Source: an uncultured Hydrogenophaga sp. (GTDB lineage Bacteria; Pseudomonadota; Gammaproteobacteria; Burkholderiales; Burkholderiaceae_C). From it: a stretch of DNA of 64,000 bases. The notes below the pieces were generated by a model. That model did no database searches and was not told the origin of the DNA. It saw only the letters and a program-made list of their open reading frames with translations. The number at the start of each line of letters is the position of its first letter. Position 1 is the stretch's first letter. A program made the position numbers and the translations under genes. Location: assembly GCF_958439165.1 (NCBI RefSeq), contig NZ_OY288129.1, positions 103,075-167,074 of the forward strand. The letters run 5' to 3'. This document shows positions 53,269 to 62,792 of this stretch, piece by piece.

Positions 53269-54063
53269 TCAGTTTTCGCTCTGGCGGTGCTTGCGGGGCC
53301 TGCCAGCCAGCAGCCGGTCGAACAGCGCGATCGGCATCGCGCGCAGCAATCGCGCCACCCAGCCCATCTGCCACGGAATCACACGCCAGGCCACGCCGGC
53401 CTCGATGGCGGCATGGGCCCGATCCGCGAACGCTTCGGCGCTCATCAGGAAGGGCATGGGATACCGGTTGCGACGGGTCAACGGTGTGTCCACATAGCCG
53501 GGCAACAAGGTCACGACCTTCACGCCGCTGCCACGCAACTCACCACGCAGGCTCTCGGCATAGGCCGCCACCGCCGCCTTGCTGGCGCAGTAAGCGCCAT
53601 GACCCGGCAGGCCCCGGATGGCCGCCACGCTGGCCACCGCCACCAGCCGCCCGCTGCCGCGCTGGCGCATGGCCTGCACGAAAGGATGGAAGGTGGCCGC
53701 CATGCCGGTGTTGTTGACCGCAAAGGTGCGGGCCATCACATCGATGTCCTCCCGCTCGCCGGTATCCATGCCGATGCTGATGCCGGCGTTGGCCACCACC
53801 ACATCGGGCACACCCATCTGCTCGATGCAGGCCTGCCCGGCCGCAACGATGCTGTCGATGTCGGCCACGTCGGCGCCGAAGATGGCGCAGCGCTGCTCGT
53901 CCAGCCCCTGGGCGTCGGCCCAGGCCTTCAGCTCGGCGGTGCGTCGAGCCACCAGGGCCAGCCGGTAACCGGCGGCGGCAAAGCGGGCGGCCAGGGCCTG
54001 CCCGATGCCGCTGGATGCGCCGGTGATGAAGACCAGCGGGCTAGAGCGGTGTGCAGACGTCAT
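53269..54063 (-). CDS. Short-chain dehydrogenase/reductase
   Basis: 264 residues. Rossmann motif FITGASSGIGQALAARFAAA, NAG motif (VVANAGISIG), catalytic Tyr-Lys in GAYCASKAAVAAYAESLR. Classical SDR with NAD(P)(H); substrate unknown. It follows lptC with an ATGA overlap, so it is the last gene of the kdsD-kdsC-lptC transcript. Confidence 0.92.
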   Translation of the reverse strand: MTSAHRSSPLVFITGASSGIGQALAARFAAAGYRLALVARRTAELKAWADAQGLDEQRCAIFGADVADIDSIVAAGQACIEQMGVPDVVVANAGISIGMDTGEREDIDVMARTFAVNNTGMAATFHPFVQAMRQRGSGRLVAVASVAAIRGLPGHGAYCASKAAVAAYAESLRGELRGSGVKVVTLLPGYVDTPLTRRNRYPMPFLMSAEAFADRAHAAIEAGVAWRVIPWQMGWVARLLRAMPIALFDRLLAGRPRKHRQSEN

Positions 54064-54755
54064 GGCGGGGCGGTGTTGCGACCAGGTGGTTGAAGCTGCA
54101 CGCGGACCCGGCCGGTGAAGTCGGCGACCCGCTCGTTGTCCCGGTAGTCCAGGGTGGCGGCCTCGAGCCGGTCGTTGCCGCGCCGCAGGACGACCGGCCG
54201 GTCGGACACGACGCGGTCGGGTTCCAGGAAGATCGTCAGGCGCTCACCGTTGAACTGCAGTCGGGGCCGGCTGACACCGTCGCTGCCGGTGCCGGCCTCC
54301 CGCACGATCTGGGCGTCGCCTTCCAGCAGGAACTCGGTGTTGTCGCCATTGGTGATGACGCGGCGGGCCGTGGCGACGGTGACCAGGCCCTGGTCGTCGA
54401 TGCGGCGGATGCGGGCGTTGTCGATCTCGACGCGGTCGTCAGAGGGATGGTGGCGCGCTTCGGTGCCGGCCACTTCGGACCGCAACGTGCCTTCCGGGCT
54501 GAACGACTTGACCGAAAAACGGCGCATGAAATAGTCGGGCTCGCTGCTCACCGGCTGGGCTGCGGGCGCCTCGACGTACGCCGGCGTGGCGCGCAGCAGC
54601 CAGTAGGAGGCCAGGGCGAGCAGCCCCATGAGCAGCACCGGCAGATAGATGGACACGGTGTCCCACCAGGGCGCCTTGCCTCGCCGTGGGGCCGGACCTG
54701 CCGCGATCGGATCGAGGCCAGGCAGGATGTCGTCGAGAGGCTCGTCGGGCGTCAC
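54060..54755 (-). CDS. lptC: LPS export system protein LptC
   Basis: 231 residues. Cytoplasmic basic N-terminus, one membrane helix (VSIYLPVLLMGLLALASYWL) and a periplasmic beta-jellyroll domain (YFMRRFSVKSFSPEGTLRSE, ARIRRIDDQGLVTVATARRV). Receives LPS from LptB2FG and passes it to LptA. It overlaps kdsC by four bases. No lptA or lptB is seen in this window; the SDR follows instead. Confidence 0.93.
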   Translation of the reverse strand: MTPDEPLDDILPGLDPIAAGPAPRRGKAPWWDTVSIYLPVLLMGLLALASYWLLRATPAYVEAPAAQPVSSEPDYFMRRFSVKSFSPEGTLRSEVAGTEARHHPSDDRVEIDNARIRRIDDQGLVTVATARRVITNGDNTEFLLEGDAQIVREAGTGSDGVSRPRLQFNGERLTIFLEPDRVVSDRPVVLRRGNDRLEAATLDYRDNERVADFTGRVRVQLQPPGRNTAPP

Positions 54756-55297
54756 CGCAGGGCTGCCTCCAGCTCGCGGCGGTAATGGCCACTGGCCACC
54801 AGCAGCAGATCGCAGAGTTCGCGCACGGCGCCGGCGCCGGCGGGCCGCTGGCTGGTCCAGTGGGCACGCGCGAGCACCTCGGGGTGCGCATCGGGCGGCG
54901 CGGCAGCGAAGGCTGCGCGGGTCAGCAAAGCCAGGTCGGGCCAGTCGTCGCCCATGGCGGCGGCGGCGCTCCAGTCCAGCCCGAGGGAGTTGAGGATGTC
55001 CTGGGCGGCAGGCGCCTTGTCCTCGGTGCCCAGGCGCAGGTGGGTGATGCCCAGCGCCTGAAGGCGCACGCGCAGCGGCGCCGAATCGCGACCGCTGACC
55101 ACCGCCGGTGTGATGCCGGCGCGCTGCAGCAGCTTCAGACCATGGCCGTCCAGGGTGTGGAAACGCTTGAGGGTCTCGCCGGCTTCGGTGAAATGCAGGC
55201 CGCCGTCGGTGAGCACGCCGTCCACGTCCAGCAGCAGCACCTTGACCGGCTGGGCACGCAGGAGGATCTCGGGCGGGAAATGCAGCACCGGCTCCAT
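54752..55297 (-). CDS. kdsC: 3-deoxy-D-manno-octulosonate 8-phosphate phosphatase
   Basis: 181 residues, HAD C0-type. Motif I VLLLDVDGVLTDGGLHFTE carries the nucleophile Asp, and MGDDWPDLALL is motif IV. Dephosphorylates Kdo 8-phosphate. Its start shares one base with the kdsD stop (CATCA on the plus strand), so translation is coupled. Confidence 0.95.
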   Translation of the reverse strand: MEPVLHFPPEILLRAQPVKVLLLDVDGVLTDGGLHFTEAGETLKRFHTLDGHGLKLLQRAGITPAVVSGRDSAPLRVRLQALGITHLRLGTEDKAPAAQDILNSLGLDWSAAAAMGDDWPDLALLTRAAFAAAPPDAHPEVLARAHWTSQRPAGAGAVRELCDLLLVASGHYRRELEAALR

Positions 55298-56295
55298 CAG
55301 ATCACCTTGGCCCGCATGAGGTCGTTGCTGCTCAGCGCTCCCACCAGCAGGCCGGCGGCGTCGACCACCAGCAGGCTGTTGATGCGGCGCTCCTCCATCA
55401 GCCGGGCCGCCTCGACCGCCAGCGACTGCGCCGGCACGGTGGCAGGCTGGGGCTGCATGACCTGCTCCGCGGTGAGCTGACGCAGGTCGTGGGCGCTCCC
55501 GGTGCGTTCGATCAGGCGTCGCAGGTCGCCGTCGGTGAAAACACCCCGGGCACGACCGTCATCGCCGACCACGGCGCACAGTCCGAGCCCCTTGGCGCTG
55601 ATCTCGCGCATGAGGTCCATCAGCGGCGTGCCGGGCGCGACACGGGGCACGGCATCGCCCTGGCGCATGACATCGGCCACGTAGGTCAGCAGACGGCGGC
55701 CGAGGGCACCGCCGGGATGGGAGCGGGCGAAATCGTCGGCGCGGAATCCGCGCGCATCCAGCAGGGCGACGGCCAGTGCATCACCCAGCGCCAGTTGCGC
55801 CGTGGTGCTGGCGGTGGGGGCCAGGTTGTGGGGGCAGGCCTCGCGGGCCACCGCGGTGTCGAGCACCCAGTCGGCATGGCGCGCGAGTGCCGATTCGGCG
55901 CGGCCGGTGAAGGCCACCAGCGGCACGCCCATGCGCTTGATCAGGGGCAGCAGCACGGTGAGCTCATCGCTCTCGCCGCTGTTGCTGATGGCCAGCACCA
56001 CGTCCTGCGGAGTGATCATGCCGAGATCGCCGTGGCTGGCTTCGGCCGGATGCACGAACTGCGACGGCGTGCCGGTGGAGGCCAGCGTGGCGGCCAGCTT
56101 GCGCCCGATGTGCCCGCTCTTGCCCATGCCCATGACCACCACGCGACCCTGGCAGGCCAGCAGGCATTGCAGGGCACCGGCGAACTCGGCGTCGATGCGG
56201 GCCACCAGGGCCTGCACCGCCTCGGCCTCGATGAGCAGGGTGTCGCGGGCCAGGGCGAGGGCGCGCCCGGCGTCGAAAGCCACGGGGGAAGTCAT
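55297..56295 (-). CDS. kdsD: Arabinose-5-phosphate isomerase
   Basis: 332 residues. SIS domain with VVMGMGKSGHIGRKLAATLA and HPAEASHGDLGMITPQDVVL, then two CBS domains (about 200-330; ARGVFTDGDLRRLIERTG). Converts ribulose 5-phosphate to arabinose 5-phosphate, the first step to Kdo. First gene of the LPS operon; the 41-bp gap to the divergent antiporter holds both promoters. Confidence 0.95.
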   Translation of the reverse strand: MTSPVAFDAGRALALARDTLLIEAEAVQALVARIDAEFAGALQCLLACQGRVVVMGMGKSGHIGRKLAATLASTGTPSQFVHPAEASHGDLGMITPQDVVLAISNSGESDELTVLLPLIKRMGVPLVAFTGRAESALARHADWVLDTAVAREACPHNLAPTASTTAQLALGDALAVALLDARGFRADDFARSHPGGALGRRLLTYVADVMRQGDAVPRVAPGTPLMDLMREISAKGLGLCAVVGDDGRARGVFTDGDLRRLIERTGSAHDLRQLTAEQVMQPQPATVPAQSLAVEAARLMEERRINSLLVVDAAGLLVGALSSNDLMRAKVI

Positions 56296-56336
56296 GCCCG
56301 GATTATCGCCGCGGGGTAGACCGCTAACATCGCCGC

Positions 56337-58322
56337 ATGACTTCGCTGGACATCACCCTGCTCTACCTGCTGGCCGCCGTGCTGGGCGTGGTGGTCTGCC
56401 GCAGCCTGAAGCTGCCGCCGATGCTGGGGTATCTGGTGGTCGGCGTGCTGATTGGCCCGAACGCACTGGCGATCGCCCAGGACTCCAAGGGCATCCGCTA
56501 CCTGGCCGAGTTCGGCGTGGTGTTCCTGATGTTCGTCATCGGCCTCGAATTCAGCCTGCCCAAGCTGCGGGCGATGCGCAGGCATGTGTTCGGGCTGGGT
56601 CTGTCGCAGGTGGTGCTGACCGTGTTCATCACCACCGGTGCATCGCTCGGGCTGGCCCTGCTGCTGCCGCAGTGGTGGACGATTTCATGGCAGAGCGCCA
56701 TCGCCCTGGGCGGCGTGATGGCCATGAGCAGCACGGCCATCGTGATCAAGCTGGTGGCCGAACGGCTGGAGCTGGAGTCCGAGCACGGCAAGCGGGTGCT
56801 GGGCATCCTGCTGTTTCAGGATCTGGCCGTGGTGCCGCTGCTGGTGCTCATTCCCGCCCTGGCGGCCGAACCGGACGAGCTGCTCCCGGCGCTGGGTCTG
56901 GCGGTGTTCAAGGCCACGGTGCTGCTGGGCCTGCTGCTCACCGGCGGCCAGCGGCTGATGCGCTGGTGGCTGACCCTGGTGGCCCGGCGCAAGAGCGAGG
57001 AGCTGTTCATGCTCAACCTGCTGCTCATCACGCTGGGCCTGGCCTGGCTGACCGAGCACGCGGGTCTGTCGCTGGCCCTGGGCGCCTTCGTGGCCGGCAT
57101 GCTGATCTCCGAGACCGAATACAAGCACCAGGTGGAGACCGACATCCGTCCGTTCCACGACGTGCTGCTGGGCCTGTTCTTCATCACCATCGGCATGATG
57201 CTGGACTGGCGCCTGGTGCTGGAACGCTGGGAGCTGGTGCTGCTGCTCCTGCTCGCCTCGATGGCTTTCAAGCTGGCGCTCATCACCGGACTGACGCGTG
57301 CCTTCGGGGCGCCCACCGGGGTGGCGCTGCGCACCGGCCTGTACCTGGCCCAGGCGGGCGAGTTCGGCCTGGTGCTGCTGAGCCTGGCGGGCCAGAACGG
57401 GCTGATTCCGCCCCAGCTGTTCAACCCGATCCTGGCCAGCATGGTGATCTCCATGATCGCCACGCCCTTCATGATCATGTACGCCAACAGCGTGGTCACC
57501 CGGCTGGTGGGCAGCGACTGGCTGATGCAGTCGGTGCAGATGACCAGCATCGCCCGCAAGGCGATCAACGCCGACAAGCACGTGATCATCTGCGGCTACG
57601 GCCGCTGCGGCCAGAACCTGGCGCGGCTGCTGGAGGCCGAGGGCATCCCCTACATGGCGCTCGACCTCGACCCCGACCGGGTCCGGCAGGCCGCAGCCGC
57701 CGGCCATTCGGTGGTGTTCGGCGACGCCGCCCGCCTGCAGGCGCTCATGGCCGCCGGCCTCCACCGGGCCAGCGCGCTGGTGATCACCTACAACGAGAGT
57801 GCGAGCGCCCTCAAGGTGCTTCACCATGCCCGGGAGCAGGCGCCCCAGGTGCCGGTGGTGGTGCGCACGGTCGACGACGCCGACCTGGACCGGCTGCGCC
57901 AGGCCGGCGCCACCGAGGTGGTGCCCGAGGCCATCGAAGCCAGCCTGATGCTGGCCAGCCATGCACTGGCGCTGGTGGGTGTGCCGATGCGCCGCGTGAT
58001 CCGGGTGGTGCAGGAGCAACGTGAAGCCCGCTACAACCTGCTGCGCGGTTACTTCCATGGAGCGGACGACGATGCCGACGACGACGGCGAGCAGGTGAGG
58101 CTGAACACCGTCACGCTGCCGGGTGCCAGCCGGCATGCCGGACGGCCACTGGAAGCACTGGCCCTGGAAGCCATCGGCGTCCGGGTGGTGAGCCTGCGGC
58201 GGGCCAGCGGCCGAGCGGCCAGCGTGGAAGAGTCGATGCTGATCGAGGGCGGCGACACCCTGGTGCTGCAGGGCAAGGCCGCGGCCGTGGCGCTCGCCGA
58301 AGACAAGCTGCTGGGCGGCTAA
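56337..58322 (+). CDS. CPA2-type monovalent cation:proton antiporter (KefB/YbaL-like)
   Basis: 661 residues. Membrane domain of about 12 helices with GLEFSLPKLRAMRRHVFGLG and ALGAFVAGMLISETEYKHQV; then a TrkA-N/RCK domain (about 400-520) with HVIICGYGRCGQNLARLLEA, and a TrkA-C domain (about 580-650). Expected to exchange K+ or Na+ for H+, gated by nucleotide or redox through RCK. Divergent from kdsD. Confidence 0.92.
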   Translation: MTSLDITLLYLLAAVLGVVVCRSLKLPPMLGYLVVGVLIGPNALAIAQDSKGIRYLAEFGVVFLMFVIGLEFSLPKLRAMRRHVFGLGLSQVVLTVFITTGASLGLALLLPQWWTISWQSAIALGGVMAMSSTAIVIKLVAERLELESEHGKRVLGILLFQDLAVVPLLVLIPALAAEPDELLPALGLAVFKATVLLGLLLTGGQRLMRWWLTLVARRKSEELFMLNLLLITLGLAWLTEHAGLSLALGAFVAGMLISETEYKHQVETDIRPFHDVLLGLFFITIGMMLDWRLVLERWELVLLLLLASMAFKLALITGLTRAFGAPTGVALRTGLYLAQAGEFGLVLLSLAGQNGLIPPQLFNPILASMVISMIATPFMIMYANSVVTRLVGSDWLMQSVQMTSIARKAINADKHVIICGYGRCGQNLARLLEAEGIPYMALDLDPDRVRQAAAAGHSVVFGDAARLQALMAAGLHRASALVITYNESASALKVLHHAREQAPQVPVVVRTVDDADLDRLRQAGATEVVPEAIEASLMLASHALALVGVPMRRVIRVVQEQREARYNLLRGYFHGADDDADDDGEQVRLNTVTLPGASRHAGRPLEALALEAIGVRVVSLRRASGRAASVEESMLIEGGDTLVLQGKAAAVALAEDKLLGG

Positions 58323-58404
58323 CCGGCCGTCCATTTCCGAGTCAGGCTGCGGGCCTTTGCCCCCCGCTTACGCTGCCGGCTTTCACCCACCGGAGACAAG
58401 CCCC

Positions 58405-59364
58405 ATGGATCGACGCATCTTCCTGGGTGCCGGCATTGCCGGCGCCACCACACTGACCTTCACCTCGGTGTTCTCGCAGAACTCGCCTGACCTGGGCGCA
58501 CCCACCCTGCCCAGCCCGGGTTTCCGCAAGACCATGGTGGGCGACATCGAGGTGATCGCCATCAACGATGGCGCCCTGCGCCGCCCGCTGGGTGACGAGT
58601 TCGTGCGCAATGCGCCGCTGGAACAGGTGAAGGCCCTGCTGGCCTCGCAGAGCCTGCCCACCACCCATGTGGACATCCCGTTCACGCCGTACCTCATCGT
58701 GGCCGGCGGTCAGCGCTTCCTGATCGACACCGGCTTTGCCGACAACGGCCCGCCCACCACCGGCCGCCTGCGCGCCAACATGGCGGCAGCCGGGCACAAG
58801 CCGGAGGACATCGACCACGTCATCCTGAGCCACTTCCACGGCGACCACATCAACGGCCTGTTCGCCAAGGACGGCTCGGCGGTCTACCCCAAGGCCAAGG
58901 TGCATGTGCCGGCGCCCGAGCTCGCCTACTGGATGGACGACGCCAAGATGAACGCCGCCCCGCCGGCCGTGAAGGGAGCCTTCGAGAATGCCCGCCGCGT
59001 GATGGGCAAGATCTCCGCGGACAAGCTGGTGAAGTTCGAGCCTGGCGCCGAGCTGGCACCCGGCATCCGCTCGCTGGCCGCCTTCGGCCACACCCCGGGC
59101 ATGAGCGTGTTCAGCGTGAACTCCAAAGGCCAGTCGTTCATGTATGTGGCCGACGTCACCAACGTGCCCTCGCTGTTCGCGCGCAGCCCCGACTGGGCGG
59201 TGACCTTCGACATGGACGCCGACATGGCCCGCGCCACGCGCCGCCGGCTGTTCGATCAGCTGGTCAAGGACAAGACCCTGATGGGCGGCTTCCACTTCCC
59301 GTTCCCGGCACTGGGCACGCTCGACCTGTCCGGCAACGGCTATCAGTTCAAGCCCCTGGCCTGA
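58405..59364 (+). CDS. MBL-fold hydrolase, probably Tat-exported
   Basis: 319 residues from ATG 58405 (GGAGACAAGCC). The N-terminus MDRRIFLGAGIAGATTLTFT has twin arginines before a weakly hydrophobic segment, as in Tat signals. Zinc ligands HFHGDHINGL (about 142-151), later His in AAFGHTPGMSVF, and VADVTNVPSL with the bridging Asp. It resembles periplasmic quorum-lactonase or arylsulfatase-like MBLs, so the substrate is unknown. Confidence 0.88.
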   Translation: MDRRIFLGAGIAGATTLTFTSVFSQNSPDLGAPTLPSPGFRKTMVGDIEVIAINDGALRRPLGDEFVRNAPLEQVKALLASQSLPTTHVDIPFTPYLIVAGGQRFLIDTGFADNGPPTTGRLRANMAAAGHKPEDIDHVILSHFHGDHINGLFAKDGSAVYPKAKVHVPAPELAYWMDDAKMNAAPPAVKGAFENARRVMGKISADKLVKFEPGAELAPGIRSLAAFGHTPGMSVFSVNSKGQSFMYVADVTNVPSLFARSPDWAVTFDMDADMARATRRRLFDQLVKDKTLMGGFHFPFPALGTLDLSGNGYQFKPLA

Positions 59365-59405
59365 AGCCGCAACGGATACCCCGGGGGGCGGCGGATAATC
59401 GCGCC

Positions 59406-59951
59406 ATGGATACCGCTGCCTACCTCCGCGCCCACATCCGCACCGTGCCCGACTGGCCGGCGCCGGGTGTGCAGTTCCGCGACATCACCCCCCTCCTGCA
59501 GGACCCCAAGGTCTTCCGGGTCCTCATTGACGCCTTCGTCCACCGCTACATGGACCCCAGCCTTCGGCCCACCGTGGTGGCCGGGCTGGATGCGCGCGGC
59601 TTCATCATCGGCTCGGTGCTGGCCTATGAACTCGGCGTGGGCTTCGTGCCCATCCGCAAGAAGGGCAAGCTGCCCTTCACCACGGTGGAAGAAACCTACG
59701 AGCTGGAATACGGCAGCGCCACGGTCGAACTGCACACCGATGCCGTCAAGGCGGGTGACCGCGTGGTGCTCATCGACGACCTGATCGCCACCGGCGGCAC
59801 CATGATGGCCGGGCGCCGCCTGCTGGAGAAGCTGGGCGCGGAAGTGACCGAGGGTGCCGCCATCGTCGATCTGCCCGAGCTGGGCGGGTCGGGCAAGCTG
59901 CGTGGCAGCGGCCTGAAGCTGTTCACGCTGCTGGACTTCGCCGGGCACTGA
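59406..59951 (+). CDS. apt: Adenine phosphoribosyltransferase
   Basis: 181 residues. PRPP-binding motif VVLIDDLIATGGTMMAGRRL, flexible loop RKKGKLPFTTVEETYELEYG, and the N-terminal hood. Salvages adenine to AMP. It follows the MBL gene by 41 bp. Confidence 0.96.
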   Translation: MDTAAYLRAHIRTVPDWPAPGVQFRDITPLLQDPKVFRVLIDAFVHRYMDPSLRPTVVAGLDARGFIIGSVLAYELGVGFVPIRKKGKLPFTTVEETYELEYGSATVELHTDAVKAGDRVVLIDDLIATGGTMMAGRRLLEKLGAEVTEGAAIVDLPELGGSGKLRGSGLKLFTLLDFAGH

Positions 59952-59991
59952 GGCCCGACCAGCCGCCGACCAGGGCGAGCGGACCTTGCGG

Positions 59992-60663
59992 TCAGAGCTT
60001 GCCGTACTGGGTTTCGCTCAGGGCGGCGAAGTCGCTGACCACATCGGTCGGTGGAACCGGCGTGTCCTTGGCCTGCCGGAAGGCCTGGGCTGCAGGGACC
60101 TGCAAGGCCTGCCGGAACGCCTCGACCTCGGCCTCGGTCACCGGCTGGCCATGGGGCGAGCGTTCGGGTTGCGCTGGCTTGGGGATGGCCGTGTCGCGGA
60201 CCACATCGGCATCGCGCCGGGTCTGTGCGGCCACCGATGCACGCAATGCCGTGCCGACCCGATCGGGGGCCGGGCGGCGGCGCCAGTAGACCGAGCGCAC
60301 TTCCATCGCATGGCGGGCCTGCGCACTGCGCTGGATCCAGCGCTCGATCTCCAGCAGGTATTCGTCCGGCAGGTCCTTCGCACCGAGGGCCAGGTCGATC
60401 AGGACCAGGAAGCTGTCGCCGTTGGCGTCGGTGGACAACACCTTGAAGCTGTAGCTGGTGGACAGCACGCCACCCCGGATGAGCGACTCACGGATCACGG
60501 TGAACAGCTGCTCGCGTCGCAGGATGCGACGACCGCGGCGAGGCGAGATCAGGGGCAGGGTGGTGTTGCGGATCGCCTGACGGGCCTTGGCCAGCGTGCT
60601 GTCGCCATCGGAGGGCTTGCGGGCGAACCACCAGTTCTTGAATGACATGGGCAGGCTGATCAT
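59992..60663 (-). CDS. Conserved hypothetical protein
   Basis: 223 residues with no domain that I recognise. No signal peptide or membrane helix. The first 140 residues look globular, with RRILRREQLFTVIRESLIRG and SFLVLIDLALGAKDLPDEYL; the rest (about 145-223) is Pro/Arg/Ala-rich and probably disordered. Basic and charged overall. Start is ATG 60663 or 60648 (MSFKNWWFARKPS), neither with a good Shine-Dalgarno. It lies 22 bp downstream of the cyclic-nucleotide-binding protein and may share its transcript. Confidence 0.6.
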   Translation of the reverse strand: MISLPMSFKNWWFARKPSDGDSTLAKARQAIRNTTLPLISPRRGRRILRREQLFTVIRESLIRGGVLSTSYSFKVLSTDANGDSFLVLIDLALGAKDLPDEYLLEIERWIQRSAQARHAMEVRSVYWRRRPAPDRVGTALRASVAAQTRRDADVVRDTAIPKPAQPERSPHGQPVTEAEVEAFRQALQVPAAQAFRQAKDTPVPPTDVVSDFAALSETQYGKL

Positions 60664-60685
60664 GTTGGGAAGGTGGGTCGGCAGG

Positions 60686-61177
60686 TCAGGTGACCGCCAC
60701 CCGCTTGGGTTTGTTGTACATGCGCCGGGCCAGGACCGCCGACATCGCCACCGTCAGCTCCAGTGCCACTTCGGGGGCGCGGGTGCAGAGTTCGCGGAAA
60801 CGCAGGGGCGTGAGGCACCAGAGACGGCAGTCGCTGCCCGCACTCACCGTGGCACTGCGCGGCAGGTGGGAAAAGAAGGCGCCTTCCCCCAGCAGCGAGC
60901 CCTCGCCCACCACGGCGATGCGGATGCGGTCGTGGCTGTCTTCATAGTGAACCGTGAGGGTGCCGCTCTCGACGAGGTAGACGGTCCGGTCCTTCACGCC
61001 CTGCTCGATCAGCGACTGCCCCTGTCGCAGGAGCACCGGCTGGAGATAGCCGGCCAGGGTGTTCCATTGCACTTCGGACAGGTTGAGCGGCACAGCGTCC
61101 AGGGCATTGCTCTGGCGCATGGCAGCAGCCAGGGCCTTGATGTCAGCGCGCGCAGCGGGAACCGTGATCACACTCAT
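60686..61177 (-). CDS. Cyclic-nucleotide-binding domain protein without a DNA-binding domain
   Basis: 163 residues. The cNMP-binding beta-roll has LSEVQWNTLAGYLQPVLLRQ, VYLVESGTLTVHYED, the phosphate-binding segment VGEGSLLGEGAFFSHLPRSA, then a short helix. It ends LARRMYNKPKRVAVT without the HTH found in Crp/Fnr proteins. It may be a stand-alone ligand sensor acting on a partner. The start ATG 61177 is preceded by little Shine-Dalgarno signal. Confidence 0.82.
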   Translation of the reverse strand: MSVITVPAARADIKALAAAMRQSNALDAVPLNLSEVQWNTLAGYLQPVLLRQGQSLIEQGVKDRTVYLVESGTLTVHYEDSHDRIRIAVVGEGSLLGEGAFFSHLPRSATVSAGSDCRLWCLTPLRFRELCTRAPEVALELTVAMSAVLARRMYNKPKRVAVT

Positions 61178-61294
61178 GCCCCCAAGTTGACCGCGACGTG
61201 ACCCGCTGCGCAAGAGTGCACTGATCTGTGCTTACGGTTGATTACAGATCTGCTCCGGACGGCCGACGAACGGTACCGGACGGCGTATCCGGAC

Positions 61295-62677
61295 CTACTT
61301 GCCGATGCAAAACCGCGAAAAAATGACCCCCAGCAGGTCATCCGCGGTGAATTCGCCCGTGATTTCACCCAGGGCCTGCTGGGCCAGGCGCAGCTCCTCG
61401 GCCAGCAGATCCAGCGCGTCGGCGGAACCATCCAGCCAGCGGCCTGCCACCTCCAGGTGATCGCGCACCCGGTGAAGCGCCTGCAGGTGCCGCTCGCGCG
61501 CCATGAACAGGCCGTCGCCGGCACGTTCCCAGCCGGCGAGCTGCAGCAGGCGCTCGCGCAAGGCCTGCAGGCCGTCACCGTTGCGGGCGGACAAAGCGAG
61601 CGCATCGGCGGCCACTGGCGCATCAGGCCGCTGATCGCGCTTGTTCCAGACATGCAGCACCGGCACATCGGCAGGCAGTCCGGCGGCGATGGCCTGATCG
61701 GCAGCGGCGTAGGCCGGGATGTCGGCGCGGGTGAGGTCGTGCAGGAACAGGACCACGTCGGCCTGGCGGATGCGGCCCCAGGCGCGCTCGATGCCGATGC
61801 GTTCCACCTCGTCCACCTCCGGGCTGTCGCGCAGGCCGGCGGTGTCCACCACATGCAGCGGGACGCCCTCGATCTGGATGGTCTGCTGCACCACATCCCG
61901 CGTGGTGCCGGCCACCGGCGTGACGATGGCCAGCTCGGCGCCGGCCAGCGCATTGAGGAGCGAGCTCTTGCCGGCGTTGGGCTGGCCGGCAATGACCACC
62001 TGCAGGCCATCGCGCAGCAGCGCACCCTGGCGGGCCTCGCCCAGCACGGCAACCAGCGCCGCCTGCAGGCGCTGCAGCTGGCCGGCAGCGTCGGCCTTCT
62101 GCAGGAAATCGATCTCTTCCTCGGGGAAGTCCAGCGTGGCTTCCACCAGCATCCGCAGATTCACCAGTGCATCGCGCAGACCATGGATGCGCTGCGAGAA
62201 CACGCCGGCCAGCGAGCGCGAGGCGCTGCGGGCCGCGGCCTCGGTGCTGGCGTCGATCAGGTCGGCCACCGCCTCGGCCTGGGCCAGATCCAGCTTGTCG
62301 TTCAGGAAGGCGCGTTCGGTGAACTCGCCCGCCCGCGCCAGCCGCAGCCCCGGCAGGCTGCCCTGGACGGCCACCTCCAGGCAGCGCGCCAGCAGCAGCT
62401 GCAGCACCACCGGACCCCCGTGGCCCTGCAGCTCCAGCACGTCTTCACCGGTGTAGGAATTCGGGCCGGGAAACCACAGCGTCAGGCCGTGATCGATCGG
62501 CTGCCCCTGGGCGTCGCGCCAGGGACCGTAGGTGGCCTCGCGCGGCCTCAGCTCACGCCCGACCAGCGCCTGCACGAACGGCAGCAGCCCCTTGCCAGAC
62601 ACCCGCACCATGCCCACCGCACCCCGACCGGGCGCGGTAGCGATGGCGATGATGGGATCGGAAGCAGAGGACAGCAT
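61295..62677 (-). CDS. mnmE: tRNA modification GTPase MnmE
   Basis: 460 residues. N-terminal folate-binding domain; central GTPase domain with VVIAGQPNAGKSSLLNALAG (G1), GTTRDVVQQT (G2), DTAGLRDS (G3) and NKRD (G4); C-terminal helical domain ending FCIGK, the conserved Cys motif. With MnmG it makes the 5-substituted uridine at the wobble position of several tRNAs. Usually in an operon with yidC near oriC. Confidence 0.96.
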   Translation of the reverse strand: MLSSASDPIIAIATAPGRGAVGMVRVSGKGLLPFVQALVGRELRPREATYGPWRDAQGQPIDHGLTLWFPGPNSYTGEDVLELQGHGGPVVLQLLLARCLEVAVQGSLPGLRLARAGEFTERAFLNDKLDLAQAEAVADLIDASTEAAARSASRSLAGVFSQRIHGLRDALVNLRMLVEATLDFPEEEIDFLQKADAAGQLQRLQAALVAVLGEARQGALLRDGLQVVIAGQPNAGKSSLLNALAGAELAIVTPVAGTTRDVVQQTIQIEGVPLHVVDTAGLRDSPEVDEVERIGIERAWGRIRQADVVLFLHDLTRADIPAYAAADQAIAAGLPADVPVLHVWNKRDQRPDAPVAADALALSARNGDGLQALRERLLQLAGWERAGDGLFMARERHLQALHRVRDHLEVAGRWLDGSADALDLLAEELRLAQQALGEITGEFTADDLLGVIFSRFCIGK

Positions 62678-62707
62678 GAAAACCGATGGCGCGCCAACCC
62701 AGGCCCC

Positions 62708-62790
62708 CAGGGGTGTCGAGGGTCCGGCTCCGCCGGCCCAAGGACACCGTCCCCCCTCCGAGGGGGGAAGCCGCGTCAGCGGCGCAGGGG
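62708..62790. repeat. Structured GC-rich intergenic element between yidC and mnmE
   Basis: Several nested inverted repeats: GGTGTC with GACACC enclosing CCGGC/GCCGG; then CCCCCCT/AGGGGGG around CCG; then GCCGC/GCGGC around GTCA. Compact GC-rich elements of this kind recur in intergenic regions of related Burkholderiales; this is the only copy I noticed in the window. It is not coding. Confidence 0.5.
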
Positions 62791-62792
62791 GG

